Shown: positions 38,396-47,942, counted from the first letter of the stretch. The stretch: DNA of 64,000 bases from Chloroflexota bacterium (GCA_958295775.1 CATQHC010000002.1:572915-636914), one strand, 5' to 3'. The notes: generated from the sequence alone by a model not told the origin. Numbers and translations are program-made.

Positions 38396-39127
38396 ATGGG
38401 TGTCTTTTCGCGGATGGGCGCTGTGCTCAGCGCCAAAATTAACGCGCTGCTAGACCGATCTGAAGACCCGGCTGAGACGCTTGACTATGCCTACGAACGG
38501 CAGCTTGAGCAACTGCACAAGGTCAAACGGGGCATCGTTGAGGTCGTAACATCGAAACGGCGGCTTGAGATGCAAGCTGCCAAACTGGAAAGCAACGAGG
38601 CCAAGCTGGTGGATCAGGCGCAGTGTGCCATTGAAGCGGGTCGCGAAGACCTTGCCCGCATTGCGCTCCAGCGCAAGCAGCTTATTGTAACTCAATCGGA
38701 TAGTCTCAGACAGCAAATACAAGCTTTGGAGCACGACCAAGAACGGCTCGCGCTTACCGAACAGAAGCTGGTTGCAAAAGTGGAGAACTTCCGCACGCGC
38801 AAGGAGGTCATCAAGGCCCAGTACAGCGCAGCAGAAGCCCAGACGCGCATTAGCGAGACTGTGTCGGGCCTATCCGAAGAAATGGCTGACGTTTCATTGC
38901 TCGTTGAGCGGGCCGAAGAGCGCACCGAATCACTGCAGGCGCGGGCATTGGCAATCGACGAGCTTGTGGATACCGGTGTACTTGAAGACTCCACCGGCTC
39001 GCGTTCCGATTTTGTGGATAGAGAGTTAAACAAGCTCAGCGCCGAGGACGGCGTGGATGATGAACTGGAACTGCTGAAACGACAGTTTGAGGGCAAGGAC
39101 AAGAAACAGTTGGAGAACCGCGCATGA
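38396..39127 (+). CDS. pspA: PspA/IM30 (ESCRT-III-like) membrane-stress protein
   Basis: The protein has 243 residues from the ATG at 38396, preceded by GGAGGAGAGG. It opens MGVFSRMGAVLSAKINALLDRSEDPAETLDYAY, the amphipathic first helix and start of the PspA family, and is nearly all long coiled coil, including the QL..V.RGI.EV..SKRRLE stretch. PspA-type proteins form rods and rings on the inner membrane and protect it from proton leak. It overlaps PspAA by four bases, and the pair lies beside an HtrA/two-component series, so a membrane-stress role is consistent. Confidence 0.92.
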   Translation: MGVFSRMGAVLSAKINALLDRSEDPAETLDYAYERQLEQLHKVKRGIVEVVTSKRRLEMQAAKLESNEAKLVDQAQCAIEAGREDLARIALQRKQLIVTQSDSLRQQIQALEHDQERLALTEQKLVAKVENFRTRKEVIKAQYSAAEAQTRISETVSGLSEEMADVSLLVERAEERTESLQARALAIDELVDTGVLEDSTGSRSDFVDRELNKLSAEDGVDDELELLKRQFEGKDKKQLENRA

Positions 39128-39411
39128 TTGTCCGCATCGCGACCGTGGGCCAATACCGCCTCGATGACGACATCATCGGTGATTTGCAGCGGTTCGACGA
39201 CGAGATTGAAGAAGCCGTGAGCGGGTCCGATAGCGAATCGTTCCAGCAATTGCTTCAGAGGATGCACGACTTGGTGACCCAAAAGGGCACCGCGCTCTCG
39301 GATGAAGAGATCGTCCCGTCAGACGTCATTCTGCCGCCGCCCGATGAAACTCTGGAGGAAGCGCAGAAGCTCCTCGGCACTGAGGGGTTCGTGCCGGGAC
39401 GTTCAGACTAG
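39124..39411 (+). CDS. PspAA-domain protein, partner of PspA
   Basis: The product has 95 residues. It reads MIVRIATVGQYRLDDDIIGDLQRFDDEIEEAV and ends with an LLPPP-like block (VILPPPDETLEEAQKLLG), the PspAA pattern. ATGA overlaps the end of pspA, so translation is coupled. The domain occurs almost only beside PspA in actinobacteria, Chloroflexota and archaea, and probably modulates PspA. A terminator follows 77 bases later. Confidence 0.88.
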   Translation: MIVRIATVGQYRLDDDIIGDLQRFDDEIEEAVSGSDSESFQQLLQRMHDLVTQKGTALSDEEIVPSDVILPPPDETLEEAQKLLGTEGFVPGRSD

Positions 39412-39488
39412 GCGCCGACTGTTTGCCGGCGATCCGAATGTTATCGGTGTGTCGAGTGTTAGTGGCATTTTGCTTTCGCAGATAGATG

Positions 39489-39518
39489 AGACGCCTGCCG
39501 CAATTGCGGCAGGCGTCT
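39489..39518 (+). terminator. terminator of the pspA operon
   Basis: AGACGCCTGCCGCAA is followed at once by its exact complement, then TTATGTC. The 15-bp palindrome folds with a small loop and a short T-tail. Confidence 0.85.
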
Positions 39519-39781
39519 TTATGTCAATTACAGGTGTGGCTCTCTTGCGTGTGTGTCGCGACGCTTCGCTTCGAGAAGAGCGACAGGACACGCTGAGACT
39601 CTAGATTATGCGGTCCGGTCGTTTCGCCTCCGAATTCAGCCCAGACGTGTGCCAACAAGCCGTAAACTTCTTGCCACCGGGCAAGAGGTGTCTACTCCAG
39701 CCGTCACCGCCGCCTACTTAGAGAATTGCCACGTTCATTCCAACTGTAGAACTATTGCGCGGACGCGTTCTCAGCAAGAGG
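39519..39781. other. intergenic stretch without a gene
   Basis: It separates convergent genes (pspA operon and solute-binding lipoprotein). I see no coding frame with support, no tRNA and no repeat. Confidence 0.5.
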
Positions 39782-41113
39782 TCATTCGATGAGGTAGTTT
39801 TGCAGCCAGTTTGCAGCCTGCTCAATTGCCTGTTCGATTCCCACTTCGTCCCGCGCCAATCGCCAGGTAATGATGTTGAAGAGCGCCTGTGTCAGAGCTA
39901 GACTACTGGCAACGTGGGAAGCTCTTGCTTCGGTTAACGCTTGCAGCCCCGTGGCCCGGACTGACTCCGGAAAAATCAGGTCAAAGTGTTCGCGATCCGG
40001 CTTTTGCAAGTATTGCCAACCAGCAGTAACGGCGGGCAATGCGCGCCGCTCTCCCAGCCAGTGTGCCAACGGCACAAGCACTTCATATGCCAGTTCTCCA
40101 TCGGCGGGCGCCGGAATTGCCAGCGCTTCCACAAGCACGAGGGGCGTTGTGTTCCGATCCTTCTTCGGGAGAGGGGTCACCATCTGCCATTGATCGGGCA
40201 TGCGCTGCAAAAAGGGGGTGAAGTACATCCCCCTGTGGTTGAGATCATTCCAGCCAAAGAGCTGCGCAACCGTTACATCCGGCCCATAGGGCAGGATGCC
40301 ATGCTCCCTCCCTAGCTCATCCCAGGCACTAAGCGCGCGCAGGCTTGCCGGATCCTCAATCCCAATCTCGCCCGTCTCCAAGTCTGCAATCGTTACGTCT
40401 TCTTGCAGCAGAAATGGCAACCAATCCGGGAAAAAACCGGCCGCGGCGAAACCCCACCGATCGATTGTTCCGTCGCCATTCCTGTCATCGGTTAAGCGCT
40501 TTCCAGTTTCTATGAAGTCTTCCCACGTCCACTCGTGCGTAGGTCCCGCCTGGTTTGCGATTCTGAAGCGGTTGGCATTGTGCGCCAGCACACCGGGTGC
40601 GACTGCGATGGGCATCGCCAGGGTCTGAGAACGAAAACGTACGAGGCGACGGGCCTCACCTGCAAACGCCTCCATCGGTCTACTCTGGTCAAATTGCAGC
40701 CACCGGTCGAGGGTTCCAATCAGTCCAGTCTTGAATAGTGCGGGAATGTCCTCACGGATTGGCAGCCAGATCAGGTCGACGGTAACTCCCCCTGCTTCGC
40801 GCGCGGCAAGAAACTCTCTCGCCCCGACCTGCAATGGTATTTTCGCAAGTTCAAACTGTATCTCATCCGAATTGCTGTCAATGCTACCCTTTGACCACTC
40901 CTGAATGGCATTCTGGGCAGGATGGACCGCAAAGGGAGTATCCAAGGCTGCAAGCGTGAGTTGCCGGCTATCGTTGGTAGACTCCGTTCCGGTTCCCACA
41001 CGAGAATCGGGCGCTGCTGGCGAGGATTGCGCCTCTTCGTCATCGCCGCCACAGCTAAGCAGCAGCGCGTTTGCGCCAACTAATACAGAACTAAGTAGAC
41101 TGCGACGTGTCAT
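39782..41113 (-). CDS. extracellular solute-binding lipoprotein, intact paralogue
   Basis: The product has 443 residues. The leader MTRRSLLSSVLVGANALLLSC has the RR pair of Tat and a lipobox cysteine at residue 21. Binding-protein blocks include WTWEDFIETGKRLTDD, DRWGFAAAGFFPDWLPFLLQ and ALPAVTAGWQYLQ. It is closely related to the broken gene at 36746; pspA/pspAA lie between them. No transporter permease or ATPase is near. Its ligand is unknown. It ends the minus-strand series that begins with the response regulator at 46675. Confidence 0.88.
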   Translation of the reverse strand: MTRRSLLSSVLVGANALLLSCGGDDEEAQSSPAAPDSRVGTGTESTNDSRQLTLAALDTPFAVHPAQNAIQEWSKGSIDSNSDEIQFELAKIPLQVGAREFLAAREAGGVTVDLIWLPIREDIPALFKTGLIGTLDRWLQFDQSRPMEAFAGEARRLVRFRSQTLAMPIAVAPGVLAHNANRFRIANQAGPTHEWTWEDFIETGKRLTDDRNGDGTIDRWGFAAAGFFPDWLPFLLQEDVTIADLETGEIGIEDPASLRALSAWDELGREHGILPYGPDVTVAQLFGWNDLNHRGMYFTPFLQRMPDQWQMVTPLPKKDRNTTPLVLVEALAIPAPADGELAYEVLVPLAHWLGERRALPAVTAGWQYLQKPDREHFDLIFPESVRATGLQALTEARASHVASSLALTQALFNIITWRLARDEVGIEQAIEQAANWLQNYLIE

Positions 41114-41183
41114 ATGCTTTACCAGTTCCCTGGCATCCTGAAGACCAGTGAGTCAGTTTTCACTACTGGGGCAACCTCAGGCT

Positions 41184-42047
41184 CTAACTGTTGGTCGCCA
41201 GGCGCTCTGCCTGCGTGCGGTGGACTCTTGTAACCTCAACTTCGGTCACACCGACCACCCGCCGGCCTATTTCCCGCACGCGGCGCAAGTGGTCGGGCGT
41301 GGCGAATTCACCGCCGATGTGTGCGACGCCGGTTTCCGCATCGATGCGGACCGTATGCAAACGGCAGTCAAAGAGATAGGAGTCATCCTTCAACAGGCGA
41401 AAGAGCGCGGCTTCACGACTCAGCCATTTCATTGGCTCGGTTGCTCTAGACCGCAACATCGGAAACACCAGGGCTTCCCAGGCTCCTTCGTATATAAGCC
41501 CTGCCAGCATCCAGGCGGGCGGAACCATAAAGAAGAACACCGGCGCGATGCTTACCAGAAGCCCACTCGTCACACTCACCGCATGCAGGGCGGCCACTAC
41601 CAGAAAGGGCACCACGACTAGAGCAATAACTGAATGGGGACCCGGATGCGAGGAGAAGTAGTGGCCGACGAGCAACTTCCAATATATACCCCGGCGGACA
41701 CTCCAGCGGCGGACCGCTCCCATCACCGCCCCCAAGACTCCGCTACCGAGGATAACGAGTAAGAAAAAATATAATGTTGACAGCACGCCGGCGCCTGTAG
41801 ATGCAGCAAGGGACCCAACGTCAATTGTGCCGCGGTTGAACATGACCGTGGCAATGAATCCAATCGCGCCAAATAACGCAAGTGGAATGCAAGGCACCAG
41901 CACACCGGCCATAAAGCCGGCCGCAATGACCGTACGCACGTCGATCACTGTGAGCACGACGTCTGCCTCAAGCTCATCCGGCAAGTCGCTCGACGGTTCC
42001 TCTATCGGAGGGGTCCGTTCCATCCGCATAGGGTCCATGTTAACCAC
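41184..42047 (-). CDS. membrane protein with C-terminal BON domain, paralogue 1
   Basis: The product has 287 residues from a GTG at 42047, with AAGGAG nine bases upstream; ATG at 42038 is the alternative. Three or four membrane helices (about 40-175) resemble the neighbour at 42051. The C-terminus (about 205-275) reads LLKDDSYLFDCRLHTVRIDAETGVAHIGGEF...RVREIGRRVVGVTEVEVTRV, the pattern of a BON (OsmY) domain, which binds phospholipid or polymers at the envelope. Only three bases separate it from its paralogue, so they are co-expressed. Its function is unknown. Confidence 0.82.
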   Translation of the reverse strand: MVNMDPMRMERTPPIEEPSSDLPDELEADVVLTVIDVRTVIAAGFMAGVLVPCIPLALFGAIGFIATVMFNRGTIDVGSLAASTGAGVLSTLYFFLLVILGSGVLGAVMGAVRRWSVRRGIYWKLLVGHYFSSHPGPHSVIALVVVPFLVVAALHAVSVTSGLLVSIAPVFFFMVPPAWMLAGLIYEGAWEALVFPMLRSRATEPMKWLSREAALFRLLKDDSYLFDCRLHTVRIDAETGVAHIGGEFATPDHLRRVREIGRRVVGVTEVEVTRVHRTQAERLATNS

Positions 42048-42050
42048 AGT

Positions 42051-43061
42051 CTATCGCTCCTTGGAATCGTGACCGCCGTTTCGGCTGGTACGGATCACTG
42101 TAGTTACCAAGGCCTGCCACAGTATTCGCACAGACTGTAGCGCCCTTTGATGCAGCGGCATGTTTGCCACATCCGATGTTCGCCCTAGATAAAGCCTAGT
42201 GAAGGTTTGTTCTCCATCGATAAAGAGACTGTCTGGAGACTCAGCCATTCTCGCGTGCGCTCTCTCAAGATCGGTGAGACCTTCCGTCGCTACGTCTCGA
42301 ACTCCGATTACGCGCATTCCTATTTCTCGCGCCCGGCGGAATTGGTCGGGCGTGCGAAAGTCGGCGCGAATGTGCGCCACGCCGGTCTCTGTATCGATCC
42401 GGACCGCATGAAGCCGGCAACCAAACAGCTCTGAATCGTCTTTGAGCATCTGTACAAGCGCCGCCTCGCGCCGTAACCACGCCATAGGTTCGCTTGCGGC
42501 CATGCGTAAGATTAGGAAGACAAGCGGCTCCCACACCGCCTCATATATGAAGCCGCTGAGCGACCAGAGCGGAAACATGAAGAATAACACGGGAGCGATG
42601 CTCACGAGGTAGCCAACGTCGAGGCTGATTCTGTGCAGCGCAGCAGCAATGAGCACAGGCGCCGCCAAGACCGCAATGAGCGTGTGTGGACCCGGGTGGG
42701 TCGAAAAGATGTGGCCCACGAGCAACGGCCAGGAAATGTACCGCCGCACGCACCAGCGGCGCACCGTTCCCATGACGGCCCCTAGGACCATGCTGCCAAG
42801 GAGCACCAGCACGTAGACCCTCAACGCAATTAGCAGGTTTGCTGGTGAAATAACGAGCGACATCGTCTGGTAGACGGTGCCGCGATTGAAGAGAAGTGTG
42901 CCAAAGAGACCGGCTGAAACGAGAATTGCCAAGGGGATGAACGGCACAATCGCCCCGGCCGCCAGGCCGGTCACAGCCGCAGTACGTAAGGTGACGACCG
43001 TGAATACCGCGTCCGCGTAGCTGGCGTCCGGCAATTCTTCTGTTGGCGGTGGCACCCGCAT
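42051..43061 (-). CDS. membrane protein with C-terminal BON domain, paralogue 2
   Basis: The product has 336 residues. It shares the layout and many blocks with the protein at 41184: MFNRGT/LFNRGTV, GAVMG.VRRW.VRR, LLVGH.FS.HPGPH, then WL.REAAL...LKDDS.LF.CRLH.VRID.ETGVAHI. It is about 50 residues longer at the C-terminus, with a further stretch ending SRNGGHDSKER. A GGAGGGG site precedes the ATG. The pair arose by duplication and sits downstream of HtrA. A matching pair of BON membrane proteins suggests a hetero-oligomer. Confidence 0.82.
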   Translation of the reverse strand: MRVPPPTEELPDASYADAVFTVVTLRTAAVTGLAAGAIVPFIPLAILVSAGLFGTLLFNRGTVYQTMSLVISPANLLIALRVYVLVLLGSMVLGAVMGTVRRWCVRRYISWPLLVGHIFSTHPGPHTLIAVLAAPVLIAAALHRISLDVGYLVSIAPVLFFMFPLWSLSGFIYEAVWEPLVFLILRMAASEPMAWLRREAALVQMLKDDSELFGCRLHAVRIDTETGVAHIRADFRTPDQFRRAREIGMRVIGVRDVATEGLTDLERAHARMAESPDSLFIDGEQTFTRLYLGRTSDVANMPLHQRALQSVRILWQALVTTVIRTSRNGGHDSKER

Positions 43062-43188
43062 CGCAGCCCCTCCAGAACGACAATAACCGCCCCTCTGCCT
43101 TCAGATTATCTAGATAGTAGGGGACGGTCAAGCCGTTAGGGGCACCCACAGGGCCACGCTAAGTGACAGGGGCCATTAAATCAAGAAT

Positions 43189-44355
43189 CTAATTTTCTGG
43201 CCAAGCTCCAAGCGTTACCTTGATATCCAGTGTCTCACCGTTGCGGTACACCGTAAGCGTGATTGTGTCGCCAACGTCCTTTGTCTGTATGAAAGCGATG
43301 AGGTCGCCAGCGCGCTTCATCTCTACGCCGTCAATCGCCGTAATAATGTCGGCGCGCTGCGAGGAACCGGAGCCGCGCAGCCCGGCTTTCTGTGCGGGGC
43401 CGCCTGGCGTAACCTGCAGAATCTGCACACCCCGTTCAATCCCTAGGTCTCTGTCGCGGGCAATCTGCGGGGTGATGGTTGCCATCCGGATACCCAAGAA
43501 CGTGCGCTGTATATCCTCGCCCCGGATTAACTGCGGCAGCAATCGCTGGACCAAGTTAGAAGGAATGCTCAGACCCACGCCCATAAAACTCCCTGTGCTG
43601 GTTTGAATGGCAGTGGTGATGCCTATCACTTCGCCGCTGGCATTCAGCAGCGGCCCACCGGAATTACCCGGGTTGATGGCTGCATCACTCTGGATTGCAC
43701 CGTTAATTCTGCGGCCTTGATTGACGTACGTTCTACCCACACCGCTGACAATGCCTGCGGAAATACTGTGACCCAGGGCATACGGCGCGCCTATTGCAAA
43801 GACCGGATCACCGGGCCGCACATCTTGAGAATTTCCAAAGCGCGCGACCTGCAGCGCTCCCGGTGGAAACTTGGCGCGAATAACCGCAAGGTCGGTGCCA
43901 GGGTCGCGGCCAATGATTTCCGCAAAGACCGTGCTGCCATCGAGCAATTGCACCATTACCCTATCCACATCGCTGATGACGTGATTGTTGGTGAGAATGT
44001 GGCCTTCTTTGTCCAAGATGATGCCGGCGCCGGTACCTTGCTGGCGTGGTCGGTCGTCATCCCGGACCAAGATGGTAACCACGCTGGAAGCAACCGCCTG
44101 ATACACGGCCGCGGCGCTCGCCTCCGATTCTTGGGTATAGCTAATCAAGGGAGTTTGGGTAGCCACAATGGGCGCGGTCGGATTCTGACGCAAGACAGCC
44201 CAGGCGGCGAGGCCCCCGGCAACCACACCCGTCAGCATTGCGACCACCACGCTCAGTACAATTACCGTACTAAGCCCTGTCCGATGTGGTGTGCCGCCAT
44301 TGCCACCACTTGCGCCATCACCGTCTGATTGAACGGGAATCGACGACATAGTCAC
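43189..44355 (-). CDS. HtrA/DegP-type serine protease with one PDZ domain
   Basis: The product has 388 residues. One membrane helix (about 29-52) anchors the protein. The S1C triad is H125 (NNHVIS), D155 (DPGTDLAVI) and S232 (NPGNSGGPLL). The PDZ domain occupies about 285-380 (FLGIRMATITPQIA...VTPGGPAQKAGLRGSG). It should degrade misfolded extracytoplasmic proteins. It lies behind a histidine kinase and a response regulator on the same strand, which suggests stress-induced expression. Confidence 0.93.
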   Translation of the reverse strand: MTMSSIPVQSDGDGASGGNGGTPHRTGLSTVIVLSVVVAMLTGVVAGGLAAWAVLRQNPTAPIVATQTPLISYTQESEASAAAVYQAVASSVVTILVRDDDRPRQQGTGAGIILDKEGHILTNNHVISDVDRVMVQLLDGSTVFAEIIGRDPGTDLAVIRAKFPPGALQVARFGNSQDVRPGDPVFAIGAPYALGHSISAGIVSGVGRTYVNQGRRINGAIQSDAAINPGNSGGPLLNASGEVIGITTAIQTSTGSFMGVGLSIPSNLVQRLLPQLIRGEDIQRTFLGIRMATITPQIARDRDLGIERGVQILQVTPGGPAQKAGLRGSGSSQRADIITAIDGVEMKRAGDLIAFIQTKDVGDTITLTVYRNGETLDIKVTLGAWPEN

Positions 44356-44464
44356 CGCCGTGCCTCTCTGCTAAGAAACGTCCTCTGGCATAAGTGTACT
44401 GCTGCTAGCTAAGCTCATCCTGAAAAGCGTGCCGCACGTGCCCAACGACTGCAACAAAAAGTGC

Positions 44465-46003
44465 TTAGGAGGTCTGGTCATCGATCTGAGGTGACGCTGG
44501 CTGCGAAGCGCGCGCATTGTTCGCGCCGTTGGTCTCCCCAATGGCCTCAACCGGCTCTTCAGTAGTCGTTGCGCCGGCAGAAGAGTCTCCGCGAACAGAC
44601 ATTGAGGTAGGCAGCGTAACCTTCACCATGGTTCCTCGATCAGGGGCGCTTTTTATGTCAAGATTAGCGCCATGGGCCTCCACTATCCACTTCGCGATGG
44701 ATAGACCGAGCCCAAAGCCGCCGGACCTTCGGGCCTTATCGGCCTGATAGAACCGGTCAAATGCGCTGGCAATGTCAGACTGGCGCATGCCAATGCCCGT
44801 ATCTTGCACAACAAGCTTTACGGCCCGCGCATTGCTCAGCGTGCTCACCGTAACCTTGCCGCCCGCCGGCGTGTACTTTAGCGCATTGTCTACCAAGATT
44901 AGTACCAACTGACGCAGCAGATCAGGATCACCGAGCACTGAAATATCCCCATTGGCCGCATTCATCTCTACGTCGACCAATGCATTGAAGTAGGGCGCTT
45001 GGCGGCACACATCGGCTGCAATCGCACTCAAATTAACCCGTTCACGACGGACAGTTTGGCCGGCATCGGCCCTTGCCAAGGACAGCATGTCGGACACAAG
45101 GCGGCTCATACGTTCCGATTCATAGGCAATGTCGTCAAGCGCGGCCTTTCGTTCTTCCGCAGACAAATCTGGTATATCCCGCACCAAAGCCACGTTGCCC
45201 CGGATGACGGTGAGGGGCGTGCGCAGTTCGTGCGAAGCGTCAGCCACAAGCCGTCGCTGCGCCGCGAGCGCCTCCGCCACCCGCGCATAGCTGCTCTGGA
45301 GACGATCCAACATTGTGTTGAACGTCTTGGCGAGCCGGCCTACTTCATCGTTAGCGCCGGCCTGCGGCACACGTTTGCTGAGGTCTTGCGTTTGACCGAT
45401 CAGTTGGGCAGCTTGCGCCAAGCGTTCTAGCGGAAAGAGACCTGCATGCGCAACAAGATATGCCAAGCCCATCGCGCCGATTATGCTCAGCCCTCCACCA
45501 ACGATTATGATCAGGCGCAACTCACGCAGGCTTGTTTCCACGTCGGTAAGAGAACGTGCGACCTGAAGAATACCCAGCAAGCGTCCCTGTGCCACATACG
45601 GGTGGTGGTAGATGCGCAGCAACGTACCGTGGGTCGATACCGTTTCGAAGAATGGCTTGCCCTGGCGGGCGCGCTCGAGTATCTCGTTGCCGCTGGGAAG
45701 CTGTTCATTTCCAAGGCTGGTGGTACGAGCAATGGGCGTGCCGCCGCTGCCTACAAACTGAACAAAATTGCCGGACTGCGCAAAAACGTTGCTGTACTGC
45801 GGCGGTATCCAAATCTCGATCCCTTTGGGGGAAGGGCGAGTTTGGAGCAAGCTGAATACTTCACCGGCCTGGGCTTCAAGGGCCTGATCGATCTCCCCGT
45901 AGATGGCGCGGGAGATCAGAATGTACGTAAAGACATAGTAGACAACGAGCGTAATCGCAAGTACGCTCCCTGCCAGGAACGTCAGGCGCAGACGCAATGA
46001 CAT
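44465..46003 (-). CDS. membrane sensor histidine kinase
   Basis: The product has 512 residues. Membrane helices lie at about 8-32 and 164-186, with a sensor loop of about 130 residues between them. A HAMP linker follows, then the dimerisation helix with the phospho-accepting H258 (LVADASHELRTPLT) and the ATP domain with VDNALKYT, VQDTGIGM and GGFGLGLSI. All catalytic boxes are present. The C-terminal 50 residues are low-complexity. It lies three bases after the response regulator, so the two form a pair. The signal is unknown, but the linked HtrA suggests envelope damage. Confidence 0.94.
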   Translation of the reverse strand: MSLRLRLTFLAGSVLAITLVVYYVFTYILISRAIYGEIDQALEAQAGEVFSLLQTRPSPKGIEIWIPPQYSNVFAQSGNFVQFVGSGGTPIARTTSLGNEQLPSGNEILERARQGKPFFETVSTHGTLLRIYHHPYVAQGRLLGILQVARSLTDVETSLRELRLIIIVGGGLSIIGAMGLAYLVAHAGLFPLERLAQAAQLIGQTQDLSKRVPQAGANDEVGRLAKTFNTMLDRLQSSYARVAEALAAQRRLVADASHELRTPLTVIRGNVALVRDIPDLSAEERKAALDDIAYESERMSRLVSDMLSLARADAGQTVRRERVNLSAIAADVCRQAPYFNALVDVEMNAANGDISVLGDPDLLRQLVLILVDNALKYTPAGGKVTVSTLSNARAVKLVVQDTGIGMRQSDIASAFDRFYQADKARRSGGFGLGLSIAKWIVEAHGANLDIKSAPDRGTMVKVTLPTSMSVRGDSSAGATTTEEPVEAIGETNGANNARASQPASPQIDDQTS

Positions 46004-46006
46004 GAG

Positions 46007-46675
46007 CTAGGTCTCGCGTAATACGTAACCAACGCCGCGCACGGTAAAAATAATGCGGGAGCCCTCGCTTTCCTCTAGCTTCTGGCGCAGATAGCCGACG
46101 TAGACTTCGAGGACATTCGATTCCCCTTCAAAGTCGTAGCCCCAGACTTTCTCCATGATGTAGTGCCGCGGCAGCACGCGCCGTGGATTCTGCATAAAAA
46201 GAAGGAGAAGTTCATACTCCGTAGCGGTCAGGTCGAAAGTCCGATTGCTGCGCTGCGCGCGCCGGCCCGCTGTATCCAAGGTGAGGTCGGCAAAGTGCAA
46301 TACCTCGTCTTCCGGTGAGGTGCTCCGCCGCAACAGCGCCCGGATGCGCGCGAAGAGCTCTTCGAGCTCGAAGGGTTTTACCAAGTAGTCATCAGCGCCG
46401 CTGTCAAGGCCCACCACCCGGTCGGAGACTTCATCCTTGGCGGTGAGCATGAGAATCGGAACGGTGCTGTCCTGCCGTATGCGCTTACACACACGGAGAC
46501 CGTCCAGTCCCGGCATGAGTATGTCAAGCACGACGAGGTCCGGTTGCTTCTGCGACAGGTGCGAAAGGGCCTGAAACCCGTCATGGGCTACTTGGACCTC
46601 GTAGCCCTGATGGGAAAGCGCGCGATGCAAGAGTGCTGTGATCTTCTGGTCGTCGTCAACGACGAGGATGTGCAT
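46007..46675 (-). CDS. OmpR-family response regulator
   Basis: The product has 222 residues from the ATG at 46675, with AGGAGAG nine bases upstream; the frame runs further to 46798. The receiver has the acidic pocket (VVDDDQ), phospho-accepting D51 (VVLDILMPGLDG) and LMLTAK. The C-terminal winged helix has FDLTATEYELLLLFMQNPRRV and FEGESNVLEVYVGYLRQKLE, the OmpR/PhoB pattern. It heads the series kinase, HtrA, two BON proteins and a solute-binding lipoprotein, and may control all of them. Confidence 0.95.
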   Translation of the reverse strand: MHILVVDDDQKITALLHRALSHQGYEVQVAHDGFQALSHLSQKQPDLVVLDILMPGLDGLRVCKRIRQDSTVPILMLTAKDEVSDRVVGLDSGADDYLVKPFELEELFARIRALLRRSTSPEDEVLHFADLTLDTAGRRAQRSNRTFDLTATEYELLLLFMQNPRRVLPRHYIMEKVWGYDFEGESNVLEVYVGYLRQKLEESEGSRIIFTVRGVGYVLRET

Positions 46676-46914
46676 GCAACATTCTCTCCTCTTTCGCTGA
46701 TGCCGCTGGCGCTGCCATGTCAGCGCCAAATCTATCTCCAATTCTGTATTGTACCGCAGGTAGGACGCTTCAGTCGCTCGCCCGATACGAAATGCCAACA
46801 GCGCATAGCCTTGTGGCGGGAATTACCGGCCACACAGGTTGGATGACATTGGGCAGACCGAACCGTGAGGCAAACTGTCCCCCGACATCATGACGCCAGG
46901 CGACCAAGGACCTA

Positions 46915-47739
46915 TCACCGTGCCGGAACCGCGTGTGTAGTCGTATAGGTGCGAGGTTTCCTGAGCAGATCAAGCAGATCATCGGAAGTCGCGCGCGCGG
47001 TGCGAGCGGGTGTGCCGTTCTCAGGCCGCGATACACTCACGAGCTCATAGGGCGGCTCCAACCAAAACGGCTTGATTTCGTGCCGCTTCGCAAGCGCTCG
47101 CCGCACGCCTTCCTTGATGAGCTGGCGCGCTTTGGTTGGGTGCAAGTGGATGGCAGCGCCGTTGAACTTTCTGTTTTCATCGCCTGACAGACCCGCCGCA
47201 GGTCCACGGCGGAGCCCTGCCTTAACGGCGGCAGTCTCAATGTTCGGAACAAGCGCTTTCGCTTCGTCGGCAGCCGCCTGATCTCCACTCAAGAAAATTG
47301 ACGGGACACCAAAATAGCCAGCAAAAAGGAAATTGCAGCCCATCTCCCCAACGGATACTCCATTAATTGTCAGCTCCTCCACATTGAACGAGCCGGTATG
47401 GGCCAGGTGACCGCCGTCTGTATTCGATTTCGCATGCTGACCGATGCTCAGGGCCGCATCGAAGCTTTCGTCACACCCAAATGGATAACCGATGGGACGG
47501 CCCACGAGGGCCTTGGCTTCAGGGTGAAGCAACACTGGGTCAATTGCTTCGTGGCCGTGTCCGTCCACGACGACAATCTCCGTTGCTCCCGCTTCGAGAC
47601 ATGCTTCAACCGCGGCGTTAGTTTCTAGTGTCGTTAGTTCGCGACCGCGCTCATAGTAACGCGAGCTCTTGTTGCAGTAGTTGTCCGAATCGACAACCCC
47701 GGCAACAGCTTCCATATCCGTCATTATATAAATCTTCAA
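46915..47739 (-). CDS. dppA: M55-family D-aminopeptidase
   Basis: The product has 274 residues from a TTG at 47739. GGAGG lies seven bases upstream, and the next in-frame ATG is inside the first conserved strand, so TTG is favoured over the longer frame. The sequence LKIYIMTDMEAVAGVV, then VVDGHGHE, GPY-like DESFDAALSIGQHA and VGEMGCNFLFAGYFGVP match DppA. Zinc-binding D/E/H positions are in place. DppA cuts D-Ala-D-Ala and similar D-amino peptides from cell-wall turnover, and forms a decamer. Its neighbours do not include a dipeptide transporter. Confidence 0.88.
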   Translation of the reverse strand: MKIYIMTDMEAVAGVVDSDNYCNKSSRYYERGRELTTLETNAAVEACLEAGATEIVVVDGHGHEAIDPVLLHPEAKALVGRPIGYPFGCDESFDAALSIGQHAKSNTDGGHLAHTGSFNVEELTINGVSVGEMGCNFLFAGYFGVPSIFLSGDQAAADEAKALVPNIETAAVKAGLRRGPAAGLSGDENRKFNGAAIHLHPTKARQLIKEGVRRALAKRHEIKPFWLEPPYELVSVSRPENGTPARTARATSDDLLDLLRKPRTYTTTHAVPAR

Positions 47740-47907
47740 GTGTGTGCCTCCGTGTGTCTGCACATACGTTTGCGCCAGAGATCTAAACTCATTTAAAACC
47801 ATACACTTCCGCAGTAAGCCTATCAGAGTAGCAGAACAGAATCCAGAAAAGATCCCGGCCGTCTCGGTCAGCCACAGGCACACGTGTTCCACTCGATTGG
47901 GAAGCCA

Positions 47908-47942
47908 ACAAGCCTCTACGTACAGGTTACGTAGAGGCTTGT
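47908..47942 (-). terminator. strong hairpin after aspS
   Basis: ACAAGCCTCTACGTA pairs exactly with TACGTAGAGGCTTGT around CAGGT. On the minus strand a TTGGCTTCCC follows, so it would end aspS transcription although the T-run is thin. Confidence 0.65.
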
